Source: Tetradesmus obliquus (taxonomy: Eukaryota; Chlorophyta; Chlorophyceae; Sphaeropleales; Scenedesmaceae). From it: 64,000 nucleotides of DNA. Below the pieces are notes generated by a model, which searched no databases, had not been told where the DNA came from, and saw only the letters and a list, made by a program, of their open reading frames with translations. The first letter of the stretch is position 1. Each line of letters begins with the position of its first letter. Location of the stretch: positions 4,981,501-5,045,500 of the forward strand of contig CP126202.1 in NCBI GenBank assembly GCA_030272155.1. Reading direction: 5' to 3'. Positions 34,826-47,547 of the stretch are shown here, piece after piece. Position numbers and translations under genes: made by a program.

Positions 34826-37800
34826 ATGATGGTACATGCACTTCAAGTGTGTACTGCTATTCGTCTTTGCTCCAAGACAGCATTGATACGCGCGTTAGCC
34901 CCTGCAGTGACCGTTTTGCTACCTAAACTAGTTGATAAAGTGCCTGGCAGCGTCCCTGCTTGTGCATTGGCACCAATGGCAAACCTTGCACTGCGTGCTC
35001 AGGCCAGCCTGAGCAGCGCTGCCCTCCCCAGGGTGACGCCGCCAGCAGCAGACACCAACTTCGGCAGCCTTGTGCCACGTGTTGTTGGTTGCAATGGAAG
35101 CGGACATAAGGGCGTCCAGACAGCAATAACCTCCAGCAGTGGCAGGTTCATACCTGCACCACATGCAGTCAGCCTGTCGAGCCACACCAGCAGCTGGATG
35201 AGCAGCAGTGGCACAACGCGCGCCCTCAGCGCGGTGACCATGCGCAGCAGTGCGAGTACATGCACTGAGTTGAGCCGGAATGCCAGCCTGAGCTGGCCCA
35301 TGACACAGCTGGACGATGTTGCAACCAAAGGCGCAAGGGCCAGCAGGGAGGCAAGGCCTGCCCATAAAGTCCGCGCGGAGCACTTGAGCCTTGAGGAGTT
35401 GGAGGCGGTGATGAAGGGCATTGCGGGTGAAGGGCTGGCCAGAGCAAAGGTGAAGCATATCTGTTCACCTACCCAGGTGTTTTCCATCTGCATGATGCTG
35501 TTGGTCTGGCAGCCACACAGCCGCAGCGACCAGGAGCTGCTGCAGAGGTGCTGTTGATGTGCCGAGTGGTTATGCGGTGTCAGACGGCCAGTGGACCGAG
35601 ATGCAACTGTGCAGGTGCTCTGCCCAGTCACGCAGCACACCACCACACATCACCTGGGCTTGAGTCATTAATACAAACTTGAACATCAGCACACACACTA
35701 CACCAGCACCCATATAGTGCAGCTGTCAGCATGTACGCAGCGCCCTGCAGTTTTTTTTACCTTCGCAGCAGTTTGTACACTGCAGTGGCACACAGCTACG
35801 TATCTACTCATGCAAAAACAATGCCGTGCTAACTCAGCACATCCTGCCACCTGCCACTGCAGCAGCCCTACTTGGTGCAGGTAGCCGCTGGCGGCGGGCT
35901 CATCACCACTCGCCCCGAGCTGAAGAAGGCTGCGCCTGACGAGGGCGTGTATGTGCCGTGTGTCAGGCCCCCAGGGGCACTGCCGTGGGAGTGGACGCCG
36001 CTCTACATTGGAAAGGCATCCACATCCATTGGCGAGCGCTGCAGCAGGTACCTGGACACGGTCAACGGCATATTCTGCTGCGACACACCACCAGCCACAG
36101 CACATACGGCAGGCTCATCCTGCAAGTGCGCCATGTTCAAGGATGCTGCTGACAGGCGCTTCGACGTGGCCATTTTGTGAGTCTGCCTGTCCTGCTGACT
36201 AGTAAGCTGGCAGGCCCACCCCGTACGCCGTGCATGAGTCAGCAACATGGCTCAGTAAACCTGCACGACACGTCACAAACGTCAAGCATGCACATTCTGT
36301 TTTGCTGCAAGCGCCTTTCATGTGAAAGAAGACCATACAGTAGCATGCGCATCTTCCAGCTGCCATCACACATCGGCTGTGGTTGAATCAGTAAGCTAGC
36401 ATGATGGTGACGGCTTGCTTTTGCAGCAGCACCCTTCAAGCGCTGTAACAAGGGTTTGTTGTGATTGAAATCTGCCGCCAACTGCCCACAATGCAGCAGG
36501 TGGTGCTCCATAAATAAAGACTGGCATACAAGCCCCTCCAACTAGTCCTGCTGCTTGTTGTCTGCTGTCGGCTGCTGCTGCTGCTGCTGGCTGCAGCTGT
36601 TTCCCCACTGGTCATCTACTTTCAGAGACTGTCGAGGCTGGCGGGCTGGCCGTGATGAACTTCGCGGCCAACAAGCAGCAGAATGGCGGCGATGGCGGCG
36701 TGCGGCCAGACTACATGGTGCGCTATCAAGGCAAGCAGGTACTTGCCAGCAGCTTCAGGAAGTTGCCTGCACTCCCAGCTCAGCATGGCGGCCAGGAGGC
36801 TGCAGTGCACACGGATGCCGAGGCAACACAACCGCAGCTGCTGCCAGCGCACGCCAATACTTTGGGCAGCAGCTACACCCCGCGCGGCGGGGCAGCAGAG
36901 GCAGCAAGCAGACCTAGCAGCAGAATGGGGTTTGTTGCAGGAGCTACCCTGGCTCCGCCAGCACAACCGCGCACAAAGGCGCACAACCTTGACGCCATCA
37001 TCGACAAAGGCTGGGCAGCAGTCGGGCCGATCATCAGCCTGGCGGCCGCGGCCCGGGGCACAGGCTGCACTGCTGCCGCGGCTCAAGCCCTTCGCCTGTG
37101 GCTGCATGGCATGAAGCATGACGCGCTGAAGGAGCTGCTGAAAGGCTGGGGAGTGTCAGGTGCAGGCAGCTTCAACGTGACAAAGTGCAGGGTGAGTGAG
37201 GCTTAAATGGTGGGCAGTCAAGCAGCAGCATCTTGAAGCACCCCGCGGCTGGCTTGTGACTAAGCGGATTGCTGCTTGTAAGGAAGGCGTACTTCTACTC
37301 GTAAGGAAGACGGTTATGCTAGCATGACCAATATCGTACCTTAGGCACAGAGGTTTTTCTGGGGTTAAAACCTCAGAGTGACAGCCCGAGCTGAGCTGCT
37401 TGCAGCTTCCTATTTTACCAGGTGTCTGTGGTGGCGTATGCCGCATGAACACACCGTGTAACCCCTCTTTCTATCTATCTATTGCTGCTTGGCAAAGGCA
37501 TGGCCGGCAGTCCTGTCATGGCCGGCAGTCCTGTCATGTTGATCAACAGCAGCGAGCATGCATGTGGGTGTGCTACAAAAGGCGGTCACTTTGCCAGTCG
37601 TTTGAATGTAGTGATTGCTTCAAACTACTATCAAGTCAGTGTGCTGCAGCTCCTGCCACGGTGGACACTTCATAGTGCCTGTCCGCTCGCTTGCCAGCGT
37701 CGATAGGCTCCCTCATCTCTTGCTGCTGTTGCTGTTCTTGCAATGTGCTTTGCAGATGCTGGTGCTCGCGCACATGTGCAAAGCAGTGGTTGCCGGACAG

Positions 37801-38389
37801 GCCACCATGGCCGACCTGTTTGCTTCTGTCGCTGGCTGCCCTAACATCACAGATAGTGACGTGACGGCCATAGCGCAGCATGTGCTGAGTCAGCAGGAGC
37901 TTGCAGAGGCACGCATGCAGCTGCTGCAGCAGCTGATGGAGGCGATGCGCATTGAACAGCCGGCCCGGCCGGCCTCAAAGCCACGCAGCTCCTTGAAGGC
38001 GCCTGCCGACAAGAGGCTTGTGAGTTCACACAAAGCCGCTTGCTGGTCTCGCAGCTGCTGCCAGGCCAATGCGGGGCACGCTGCACGACTCAACAACCAC
38101 ACAGCGGGCATTGCAGCAATCAGCTGCCAGCTCATGACATGAAAGCCATTGAAGGTAACATGTCAGATTCAAACTGCTGCTGAGGCGGCAACCAGCAGGA
38201 GTCACGTTGGTGTGTGCACATAGTAAATGCATTTGTTCAGACTTCTGAGCCAAGCCACTCAGCACTGCTGCTGCTGCTGCCGCTGCCGCCGCCACTACCA
38301 CCGTGCAGGACGTGCTGATGAGGCATGTATCTCCAACTGCGCTGCTGCAGCACAATGAGCTCGCAATGAGCAGCAGTGCTGCTGCATAA
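34826..38389 (+). CDS. Candidate GIY-YIG-like domain protein, paralogue A
   Basis: Five exons (34826-35449, 35863-36176, 36597-37191, 37756-38019, 38309-38389) give about 625 residues, in phase throughout. The N-terminus (MMVHALQVCTAIRLCSKTAL) is basic and hydrophobic like an organelle-targeting peptide and leads into a Ser/Ala-rich stretch. Exons 2-3 hold GVYV, then TPLYIGKAS, then GERCSRYL, a Cys-rich piece (FCC, CKC), then GGLAVMNFAANKQQNG and VRPDYMVRYQGKQVLASSF. G-V-Y, Y-I-G-K and the following Arg match the first motifs of GIY-YIG nucleases, and the later Asn may be the fourth. The fold is a motif-based inference; no known family was recognised. The last exons are helical (LADKR-type charged ends, QELAEARMQLLQQLMEAMR). 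The tandem paralogue B is downstream on the same strand. Confidence 0.7.
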
Positions 38390-39392
38390 CAGGTTCAGCC
38401 TCAAGTAAGAATGCGGCTGTTTGAGGACTAGATAGCCACCTGCTGATATTGCAGGGGCAGTGGATGCAGCGGCATTCAGGGTGGTGTAGGGCAACCCAAT
38501 GTGCAATGATGACCTTGACATCTACATCGCCAGCAATGAGCCCCCAAGTGATGGATCGTCTTGGCATCAGCCCAGCAGAGCTCAGGCCATGCCGTGTAGA
38601 GCCTGCAGGATTGGGAAGGGTGCGATGCAATATGTTGTGTCCAGAGATGCATGGTACAGTTCAGCACAGCATTGCATCTCATGCTGTGTGCAGCGCTGCG
38701 CCCTCACTGGGCTCACTGTCTGGCCTGGTGTGGCAGCAACAGTGTGGAGTCCTGAGTAGACCAGTAATGCGTGTCTTTAGTAGAGCTTTGATTAATCCTA
38801 TTGCTTGTGGCAACCTCGCAGCGCAGCTTGCTGCAGTGTTGTTGTTGGACAGCTGCACATGCCATGTGGCAGTGCCACGTCATGCCCTGTCCTGCCACGC
38901 ATGCGGCATATAGCCGCAGGCCTGCGACTCCTAGGTGCCGCCTAGGTGCCATGCCACCAGTAGTGAGATCTCACAACAGCCATCTAGATGGCTGCAGGCG
39001 AGCACCCACTTGAGGTGCGTGAGGCATCTGATAAGTTACTGATTTGTTAATGTACGTAGAGACAGGTGCATGCAGGCATGTGCGCATGATGGTTTCATTC
39101 TGATAGGTCAAACTTGTGGCGTGTATAGCCAGATGTGCATGCACACATGCACACTGGTTCAGGCTGAACTTGCATTATGTACAGTGACACCTGCAATCAG
39201 GCAGCCCATCCATCCATTTAATCATCTTCTTGTTCGCTCATTGATTCGTTCAATCAGTCATCAAAATTCCCTAAGTGCGGTATTGCGGTAGTGCGGTAAA
39301 TGTTTGCTGCTCGCAGATAGTGAATTGGTTACTTGCGTGTACAACTACGCGTGCATGCAACATGCGCAGATGGTGGTTACAACCTTTTGGTC
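38390..39392. other. 3' flank of paralogue A, no recognised gene
   Basis: This part of the segmental duplication is similar to about 44.7-45.4 kb but holds no open frame conserved between the copies beyond the last exon. Confidence 0.4.
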
Positions 39393-39428
39393 TGCACTTG
39401 CAATGAGTACGTACTCATTGCAAGTGCA
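39393..39428. repeat. Perfect 36-bp palindrome
   Basis: TGCACTTGCAATGAGTAC is followed directly by its exact reverse complement, with no spacer. A 16-bp palindrome (ACTGTATATATACAGT) and a 14-bp palindrome (GCTGAAGCTTCAGC) follow within 50 bp, making a cluster able to form hairpins. Confidence 0.95.
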
Positions 39429-40875
39429 CTGTATGCACTGTATATACTGTATATATACAGTGCTGAAGCTTCAGCCTGCAGTCAGGCAGCCCATCCAATT
39501 ATCCATTTATACACGTGTTTCAATGCCAGCATCACTTTAGCAAAGTCCTTGGCACCAGCATGGTGTGATAACATATATTTTTTGGATGTACTTGCTGAGA
39601 GCAGTATTCTTTGCTGCTTGCAGCCAGCAGCAGCAGCTGATCGTCATGTTGAGTGCACTGCATACAGGGGAGCACTTGTAAAGGCACATTGTGTTAACAT
39701 TGTTGGTCTCTATGGTGGCACCTCAGCAGGATTCTTGCACAGCATGCTGGGGAGCGCGGGCCGCCTGCCTTGCTCAGGCCAGGCGCCTGTCGCATCATAG
39801 GGCAATCAGCTACATTGGTGATGTTCGCTAGGCCGTGGCATTGTTTGCCATCATCTTTGGAGGGGCTCGTCAGTCCCAGCGGGTGCAGTCACCATGCTTA
39901 TACCACGTCAGTAGAAATTCTTTCATGTAGTGGGTACTTCGGAATGTGAACTGGTTGTGTGCCAGCCAGCTGCCTAGGGCATGTGCCTTTTGTAATGCAT
40001 CAGCGATCATTAACAGGAGGTGCGGCAGCTATTGTCCATTATGCTGCCTAAAAGCTGCTGGCTCCAACTTGAAGCAAGGCAGACAAGTGTCAGGGCTGTC
40101 CCATGGTTGTGTGCGGCTTGCCAAGGCCTGGGCACCTGAGCGCAATGCGGTGTGCCAGTGCACTGCAGGCAGCAGCGCTTTGACAAGGTGGAGACAGCAA
40201 CCGCTCTTGCATGAAGCCTATGCTAGCCTATGCTCGGCTGCACCAGTGACATGCAGCAGCTGTGGACTCCACATGATAAATCATTGAGCAGTAGGGCGGC
40301 ACATAAAAGGTGGAGGGCCGCCTCTCGGTTGCACAGTTGTGTCTGGTGCCATCAGTGTTGAGGGCCTGAAGTTGTGTCAGCATGGCATGCCTGCGCTGGC
40401 ATGCCAGACTGAAGACCATCACGGCAACTCCTGCATAGAGTGTATGTAGCCTACATGCACCGTGCACGGTGCTTGCAACGGGCGGACCTGGCACAAAAGC
40501 TCTTGCCCAGTTATCTGTCAGAAAGCAAGGCTGACACCTGACATCATTGTGCAATCTTCAATTGTCCGGCTCTGCACGGCAGCGGCTGCCGTACAGCGGC
40601 TGCACACATGTGGCAGTGCTGCTGACCCAGGTGCAAAGGCTGTTGCTTTGCAGTGGTTTCCTGCAAGCAAAAACCTTATTTTCCGTTTGCAGCAGCTTTA
40701 TTACCCCCAGTAATGACTCGTTGTATGGGTGGCGCAGTACTTCAGGCTGCAGGCCCTGCAAAAAATCGTCGGTGTCACCCTGGCTATAGCCTAGCTAGCA
40801 GTCACGGAAGCACGTGGGTGTCAGGTGCCTGAAAAATGACCACTCCGTAACTCTGTGCAGACAGCCTAGCAGGCC
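39429..40875. other. Region without a recognised gene
   Basis: This continues the duplicated segment to about 40.0 kb and then becomes unique. No gene, RNA or transposon end was identified. Confidence 0.35.
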
Positions 40876-41079
40876 ATGAAAATTCGCACATACAATCTTA
40901 ATAAGTACATAATTGTCTTTATGAGGTTAAATCTGCGATACAAGCAAGTCGAAGTTCTGCTGGATGCCGTACAGGGTGACCTGCCTCAGTTCTCAGTGAG
41001 AAATGCTGCAGGTGCCCAAATCTTCCTGCGAGACTACAGCGGCTCAAAGGCACAGCCCGCGACCTTCAAAATTACATAA
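40876..41079 (+). CDS. Small ORF of unknown function
   Basis: The 67-residue frame has a balanced composition, unlike the surrounding repeat-biased frames (VEVLLDAVQGDLPQFSVRN, AQIFLRDYSG, ATFKIT stop). It could be a short gene or the last exon of something upstream. It ends just before the start of the second segmental copy. No family was recognised and no homologous frame was seen in the first copy. Confidence 0.25.
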   Translation: MKIRTYNLNKYIIVFMRLNLRYKQVEVLLDAVQGDLPQFSVRNAAGAQIFLRDYSGSKAQPATFKIT

Positions 41080-41109
41080 ATCAAAACATCCTCGTGCATT
41101 GCGCCTGCA

Positions 41110-41185
41110 TGCTGCCTCGGTGGGCCTCAGACCGGGGCGTGAGGACGAATCGTCGCTAATATAGATCGCCGCGTGTTACGCTCGC
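41110..41185 (+). promoter_or_regulatory. Conserved 5' block of paralogue B
   Basis: This is the counterpart of the block before paralogue A, with GGGGCGTGAGGACGAA and GATCGCCGCGTG kept. A few nucleotides (TTACGCTC) are inserted after the shared GATCGCCGCGTG. It lies about 115-190 bp before the likely start codon. Confidence 0.5.
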
Positions 41186-41297
41186 TGTAGCAATACAATA
41201 GAACGGAATAATAGCTTCGTGAAACATATAAAATATTTTGTATGTCTTTTTGCTATATAGTGGCGATGCTGTCTCGCGCAGCTAGATATGATGGTAC

Positions 41298-44200
41298 ATG
41301 CACTTCTCATACATATATGTACTATATAGTACTGCTATTCGTCTTTGCTCCAAACAAGCATTAACCAGCGCTTTACCCCCTGAAGTAACCGTATTACTAC
41401 CCAAATTCTTTAGTAAGGTGCCTGGCAGCGTCTCTGCCTGTGCACTAGCACCAATGGCAAACCTTGCACTGCGTGCTCAGGCCAGCCTGAGCAGCGCTGC
41501 CCACCCCAGGGTGGCACCCCCAGCAGCACAGCCCAACTTCGGCAGCCTTGTGCCACGTGTTGTCAGTTTTAATGCAAGCAAGCATAAGGGCGTGCAGGCA
41601 GTGCCGACCTCTAGCAGTGGCAAGTTCATACCTGCACCACACGCAGTCAGCCTGTCGAGCCCTAGAAGCAGCTGGCTGAGCAGCAGCAGCACAGCCAGCA
41701 CCCTCAGCCCGATGGGTGTGCGCAGCTATGCAAGCACCGCTGCCGTGCCCAGCCGAGCCGCCAGGCCGAGTGAGCCCATGACACAGCTGGAGGATGCCAA
41801 GCCTGCACTAAAACCCTTTGCAGAGCGTGAAGCACCGGGCCCTTCCAACTGGCTTGCAGTGCTTGAGGTGAGGACTGCGTGTACGCAGCTTTTTAGCTGA
41901 GAGGTATTGCACATTCTTGCAGTGTTTCAGGCGTTTGTATATACTGCAAGCCTTGGGTTCACAATGATAGAACATTGCTGCCCAGGTGCTGTCAGACAGC
42001 AGCACAGAGGTTCATCAGCATGCTGTCACACACAGCCAGTGCTGAAAGCCGCAAATGTATCTGCCGATTCTGGCCGCAGCGTTTCGGCCCACTACCTGCG
42101 CATGAGTAATCACCATCCCATCGTACACCTGCACCCAACAGCGCAGGTGTCGCACTGCATGGCAAATGCCCAGCGTCCTGCTGCTCTGAGCACTCTGCCT
42201 ACCTGCCGTGTGGCGCTGCAGGGGTGTGGCATTGTGAAGCCAGGTGAGCAGCTGACAGTGGCCAGCAACTTCCTGCAAGTGGTGGCTGGCGGCGTGCTGG
42301 CACAGAAGGCTGCCGCACTGAAGAAACTTCTGCTGCACCTTGCCCCATACAATGGCGTGTACATGGTGTTTGTCAGGCCGCCAGGTGCACGGCCGCATGA
42401 GTGGACGCCGGTGTACCACGGACAGGCGACCGACCAGACAGTTGGCGAGCGCTGTGCTAGCTACCTGGGCGGAGGCGTTTTCTGCTGCGACACGACAACG
42501 GACAAGTGCAAGATGTGCAAGGACTTTGCTGACAGGGGCTTTGATGTGGCCGTCATGTGAGTGTTGGCTGCGCCGCTGAATCATTCCAATGATTGGAAGC
42601 GCTGTATGTATGTCAGGAGCACGGATCAGGTACCTGCAAGCAGCAGTGTGAGATCTGCGTGCGCAAGTCTCCTTCTGCTGGAATATGACCTTGCAGTGGC
42701 ACGGCAGCCTTCAGCTGCTGCTCAACATGCAATCTGGTTGCTGACTTGCATGCATCCAGCAATTGCTTGGTGCTCTGTCGTTGCAGCAACATACTGTTTT
42801 TGCACGCAGCAGCTTGATGCTGCAATGGAAAACATGCCACCGGCTGCCTGCAATGTTTCTAATTCAGCTGGTCATCGAGTATTTGAACTTTACCTTACAA
42901 AAGGCTGTCTGCTGCTGGCTGTTGGACACAGGTTTGTTCCCACCATCGAGTCAATGCCAAAGATCGCAGAGGCTTTCATGCTGGGCGGCTGGGACTTTGC
43001 AGCCAACATGACTCTCAATGGCAACAAGGTGCGGCCAGACATGGAAGTGTGGTTCCAAGGCAAGCTGGTGCGTGCTAGCAGCTTCCTCAAACTCACAGCA
43101 CTGCCAGACCATGAGGCGGATATGGTGCGCAAGGCTGCTGCAGCAAGCTACAGGCAGCAGCAGCTAGCTCAAGCGGAGATGGAGGACAGCCGCAGCGCCC
43201 TGCACAGCAGCAATGCAGAGGCAGCAAGCACACCAGGCAGCGGCTCGCCGCGGGTTGCGGCGCTGAGCGTGGCCGTGACAGCAGCACAGCTCGCGCCACA
43301 CACCCTGGACATCATGCACGGCATCAGCGCAGCAATCAGGCCCATCACCCGCCTGGCGCTCATGGCTCAGGACACAGGCCCTGCTGCTGCAGCTGCCAGG
43401 GCACTTGACACGTGGCTGCATGCCACAGGCTGCGATGGGCCGAGGCAGCTGCTGAAGGAATGGGGGCTGAAAGTGCCCAGCAAAACCCCGATGCACAATG
43501 TGAAGGTGAGCGAGGCATGACTGGGTGGGCAGCTGCAGTGCTTGCGCCAGCAGCAGGTGCCTGGCTTGCACAATGAACAACTTCAAGACAGCAGTGCTGG
43601 CAACAGCAGCAAGCGTGTATGTTATACGCTGGCAGCGAATGGACGAGCACTAGCAGTAGTGCCACATGGATGTTGCAGCAGGATTGTGCTGTAATTCGGC
43701 TGCTTCCTTACCAAGTGGCAGTGGCAGTAACAGTTGCAGCTGCAGCTGCAGCCTTTCAATGCTAATGGCTTGCCATGTATTTTCAGAAGGTCAGCAAGTG
43801 CAATATGCATGTTCATGCACTGTGTTTGCAGAAGCTGATGCTTCAGCAGTGGTGCAGCAAAGGGGTTGTTGGAGATGCAGGCCTGCTGGCGCACTGCGCT
43901 GATGCAGGCATCACAGCGCATGACTTGAGGGTCATCCGGCAGCAACTGTTCAACCAGCAGCAGCCGCACAACAGCAGCGCAGCTCAACCAGCAGCAGCAG
44001 CTCCCGCCAGCACCTCAAGCAAATCTAGCGCTGTACAGCATGCTCAGCATGCAGCCGCTGCCAGCAGCACAGCAGCTGCAGGCGGCAAGGCCAAGCCGTA
44101 CAGGCAGCTGATGCAGGAAATATCGGAGCTGGTTGCCGGGGAGCTGCTTGGAGACATGCCCCCGCAGCACAGCTGGGCATATCTGTTGAGCAGCTGCAGC

Positions 44201-44664
44201 AAGCCCATGGGCCCTGCAACTTCTGGAGGATGCACATCCACCTCAAACTGGTGAGGCCACATGCAGCTACCAGCATGCATGCTGACCAGTGCTGGCCAGT
44301 TCTGGGCTGCTGGTACAGCAGCAACACTTGCTACACAGCATGTGCAGCAGTCGCAACGACTGCACTACAACCATCTGTGTCCATCTCATGACAATGGTTG
44401 CTGCAGGCATGTCAGTGTCAATATGCTGCTGAAGCAGGTGTACACAGGAATCTGCAGGTGTGGCTTGTGCATTGCGCCAAATGCTGTTTAACGCCTCATA
44501 GCCAAGTCTGTCAATTCTTGTGCTGCTGCTGCTGCTGATGCTGATGCCGCCGTGCAGGAGTTTTGATGCAGCGCGTGCCTCAACCCGCACTGCTGCAGCG
44601 GCATAGGCTGGCAATAAGCAGCAGCAGCTGCAATATGTGTCAGCAGGGCCTGCCTGCAGTCTGA
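41298..44664 (+). CDS. Candidate GIY-YIG-like domain protein, paralogue B
   Basis: Exons at 41298-41867, 42222-42556, 42932-43505, 43832-44250 and from 44558 match paralogue A exon by exon. Shared pieces include TAIRLCSK, ANLALRAQASLSSAA, NFGSLVPRVV, FIPAPHAVSLSS, RPPGA, GERC, DRGFDVAV, FAAN, KVRPD and RASSF. The first motif is GVYM, but the second is PVYHGQA, so the Ile of Y-I-G is His here; the Arg in GERC is kept. The Cys-rich piece is FCCDTTTDKCKMCKDFADRG. A small insertion shifts the ATG used by A out of frame with an early TAG, so translation probably begins at 41298. The C-terminal end is unsure: joining exon 4 to exon 5 at the best sites gives stop TAG at 44603, while the frame homologous to A ends at 44664. 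Exon 4 is longer and more Ala/Gln-rich than in A. Confidence 0.65.
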
Positions 44665-47547
44665 TGTGTGGCTGATGGGAGCCTTCTCCCATGTTTTGTG
44701 CTGCTAACACTCTAGAAGCGGGCTGCAGACAGCCTCAGGTCAGGCCAGGCCAGGTCAGGTCAGGGAGCCCACCATGGTGCAGCAAGCACCACGCTGGAGG
44801 CTGTGACGTCAGCATGTCCCACACCGCCAGTGCCCTCACTGGGAGTTGCATGCCAGCACGCCAGCTGCACTGCAGCCGCAGCAGCCCAACAAGGTGCTCA
44901 GGCCATGGCCTTGCAAAGCCTATAGGTGTCTGACGGTGGACTGAAGCTGAGTGTGTCCACGGATGCATCGTGCGCTACAGCATGGCATTGCAGTCAAAGC
45001 TGGGTGCAGTGCTGCACCGTCACTGGGCTCGCCATTGTGGCCCAGTGCAGCAGCAACTGTCCTGCATTGTGTACAACCCTGTGTATACCATTCAAGACTG
45101 TGGCAGGTAGAGCTTCACCTTCACTCGACGCATGTAGCAAGCTTGCAGCACATGTGGCTGTACAGCCTGCAGTGTTCATGCATGATCATCATATGATGGT
45201 CAGTTGCACTTGCCATGTAAGCGCTGGCTGCCGATGCTGTGCATGTCCATAGTGTGTGTGTCCAGCTGCCACACCACTTGTTGTGAGGTCAGCGCCCACC
45301 TGAAGTGTGCAAGGCATTTGGTTTTTTACGTCATAGTGTGCATGTAGTCATGGCGGTTTTGTAGGCTGAACATCATTATGCATAGTGCTGCTGCCTGCAA
45401 TCAGGCAGCTCCGCCTTCTATGCATTCACATACGAGTTTTCTAGACACCATATTCATTTCAGTGCTTTGCATCAACATGAGAATATAGCATGAGCTTGGT
45501 GGTATTTCTTGCAGCTTGCAGCCAGCAGCAGCGGTTCACAGCTGTCAAGAAAAACTAAAGTGCGCTGCATCAACTCAGCACGTTTGAAGGTCGGACTGTT
45601 TATGTTTGTGCGCAAACTGTCGGCAGGGTGACTCTGCAGGGAGGGCCACCTGCTGCCCTGCTTGGGCCAGGCACTCGCCACATCACACAAGCATCTGGTG
45701 ACCTTCATAAGCTGTAGCATTGTTGACCAGTATTGTTGGGGCATGGGTTTAGGTGTGTGGGGCCTCCGGTTTGCTATATGCGCACAGCCACGCGTGCATG
45801 CACACATGTGCAGGCGGTGGTTTCATTCCCGTGGGTCAAACTTGCCAACTCCACATTGCTTTGATCCTACAATAAGGCAGCCCATTCATTCATCCACCCA
45901 ATTCATTGTTTGATGTTGAGACATTTGTAGGCAGATATATGGTCATAATCATGACGCTGATGATGTGCAGCTTGCCTGGTGTCCTTGGTGGCTGGCGGCA
46001 GGAGCAGCGGCTGACAGTCACCATGATTACATAAAGTAGTCACTCGGTTGCGTGAGTGCACAGCATTTGTGTGAGCAGCTTTAAGTTCATGCTGAGTTTG
46101 CTTGTAAGTGGAAGGCAGCATCCAACATGACCTCCCCATGTGTGGACGCTGCACAGCATCGAGGGCGCAGCGTGGCACCGCCTCTGCTTGGGCGATGCAC
46201 CCAGCGCATAACAAGGGAGCTGGTCATAGTCATAACCATACATACAGCTCCGGCCGTCATAATTTTATAAATGTTTTGACAGGAATTGCTGTTCTTGGGA
46301 AGCATTTGGCGCGTTCAGCATGGTTGGCTGCTGGCCTTGCTACTAGCAATGGGCACTGCAAGCATCAGAGCACCTGGGTGTGAGCCGTTGGCATACACCT
46401 CATGCGCAACATGCACACGCATGTACGTGGATGCATGATCACGACTGTTACTGGCGGCTACGGCAGCTAGCTCCACGCGCCATGCTGCTCGAGGCTGCTG
46501 GCTTTGGGTTGAAACTGCAGCAAGCAGGCCGCAGCAGCAGAGCAATGGTGACAGGAGGCTGTACCACAATCTGCGCACCAGATGTTTGATGTAGGTTGCG
46601 CTGCAGCAGTGCACCCACAAGAGGGCATCAGTCATGTATGTTTTGAACCTGGGCCCAGCCCTGGCTGCATCCACTGCACAGTATGTTCGCATGCATGTTC
46701 AGCTTGGTGCATGGTTACACCATACCTGTGAGCCAATGCATACAAGCAACCACGACAGCGACACGTACACGCATGCATGGCGCCTCAGCCATGCATGCAT
46801 GCATGCACGCCGTGCGCAGATGGCGCGCCAGCCTGCACAGGCCCGCATGCTGTGCACAAGGCAGCCAGCGCAGGCAGCGCCTTGGCGGACACAGCACGAG
46901 GTATGGCACCTGTAGGCGCGATCCTGCTGCCTTCAGTGATGCGGCACCAAGCGTGGTTCATCCCACATGCATGACCACGCCCTGGCGCAGGCCTGCACGG
47001 TGCAGGGCATGGCTGTGCCAGACTCTGGCGCCACACCAATGGCATGTGTACGCCACACACTGCAAACAACACACATCCAAAGCAACAGTAGCCAATCATA
47101 CAATATGTCTGCAGAACCCTCATTGCACCCCAACAGGATGCAGGCTCAAAGCGCAGAACACAACCAGTGTAACAGAGTAACAGTGCGCACGGCAACTTTT
47201 CAAACACCACCACACCCCCCTTCCAAGTATGCTGTGGACAGCACAAGCCGGCACGGCAGCAAGCCCCATGAGGGGGTGAGCGCCAGTCCACCAAACCACA
47301 CACGCCCCAACATCCAGCACACTGCAGCCTTGCAGCATGCTTGACGATGGCTGCAGCCACCAGCGTTGGCAGGAACCTGTGCAGCTATCGAGTGGCGTCA
47401 CACCCCAAGCCACTGCTGCCTGCTGCTGCAATGCATCAGCTCTTCAGGCTGCAGATGGCCAGCCCGACCCACCCTGTGCCTGCTGCCTGCCACTGCACGG
47501 CCTAACCCTGCCAAACTAGACACAACATGCGCAGGCGCAGCAGCCGC
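44665..47547. other. Long region without a recognised gene
   Basis: Up to about 46.0 kb this matches the 3' flank of paralogue A. After that nothing with family similarity was found on either strand. A short (TGCA)n run lies at 46788-46806. The right end is the 3' flank of the transporter gene. Confidence 0.4.

Larger units (their letters stand above)
34640..46000 (+). repeat. Tandem segmental duplication of ~5 kb
   Basis: The segment 34.64-40.0 kb is repeated, diverged, at 41.10-46.0 kb. Matching landmarks include the 5' block at 34660-34735 and 41110-41185, all five exons of the two paralogous genes, a 3' segment near 38690 and 45000 (CACTGGGCTC), and a further one near 39620 and 45510 (GCTTGCAGCCAGCAGCAG). 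The offset shrinks from ~6.5 to ~5.9 kb because introns differ in length. Confidence 0.8.

Noticed and set aside
34826-44664. Penelope-like retroelement as source of the GIY-YIG-like domain
   Set aside because: There is no reverse transcriptase nearby, and both genes have five conserved exons with proper splice sites.
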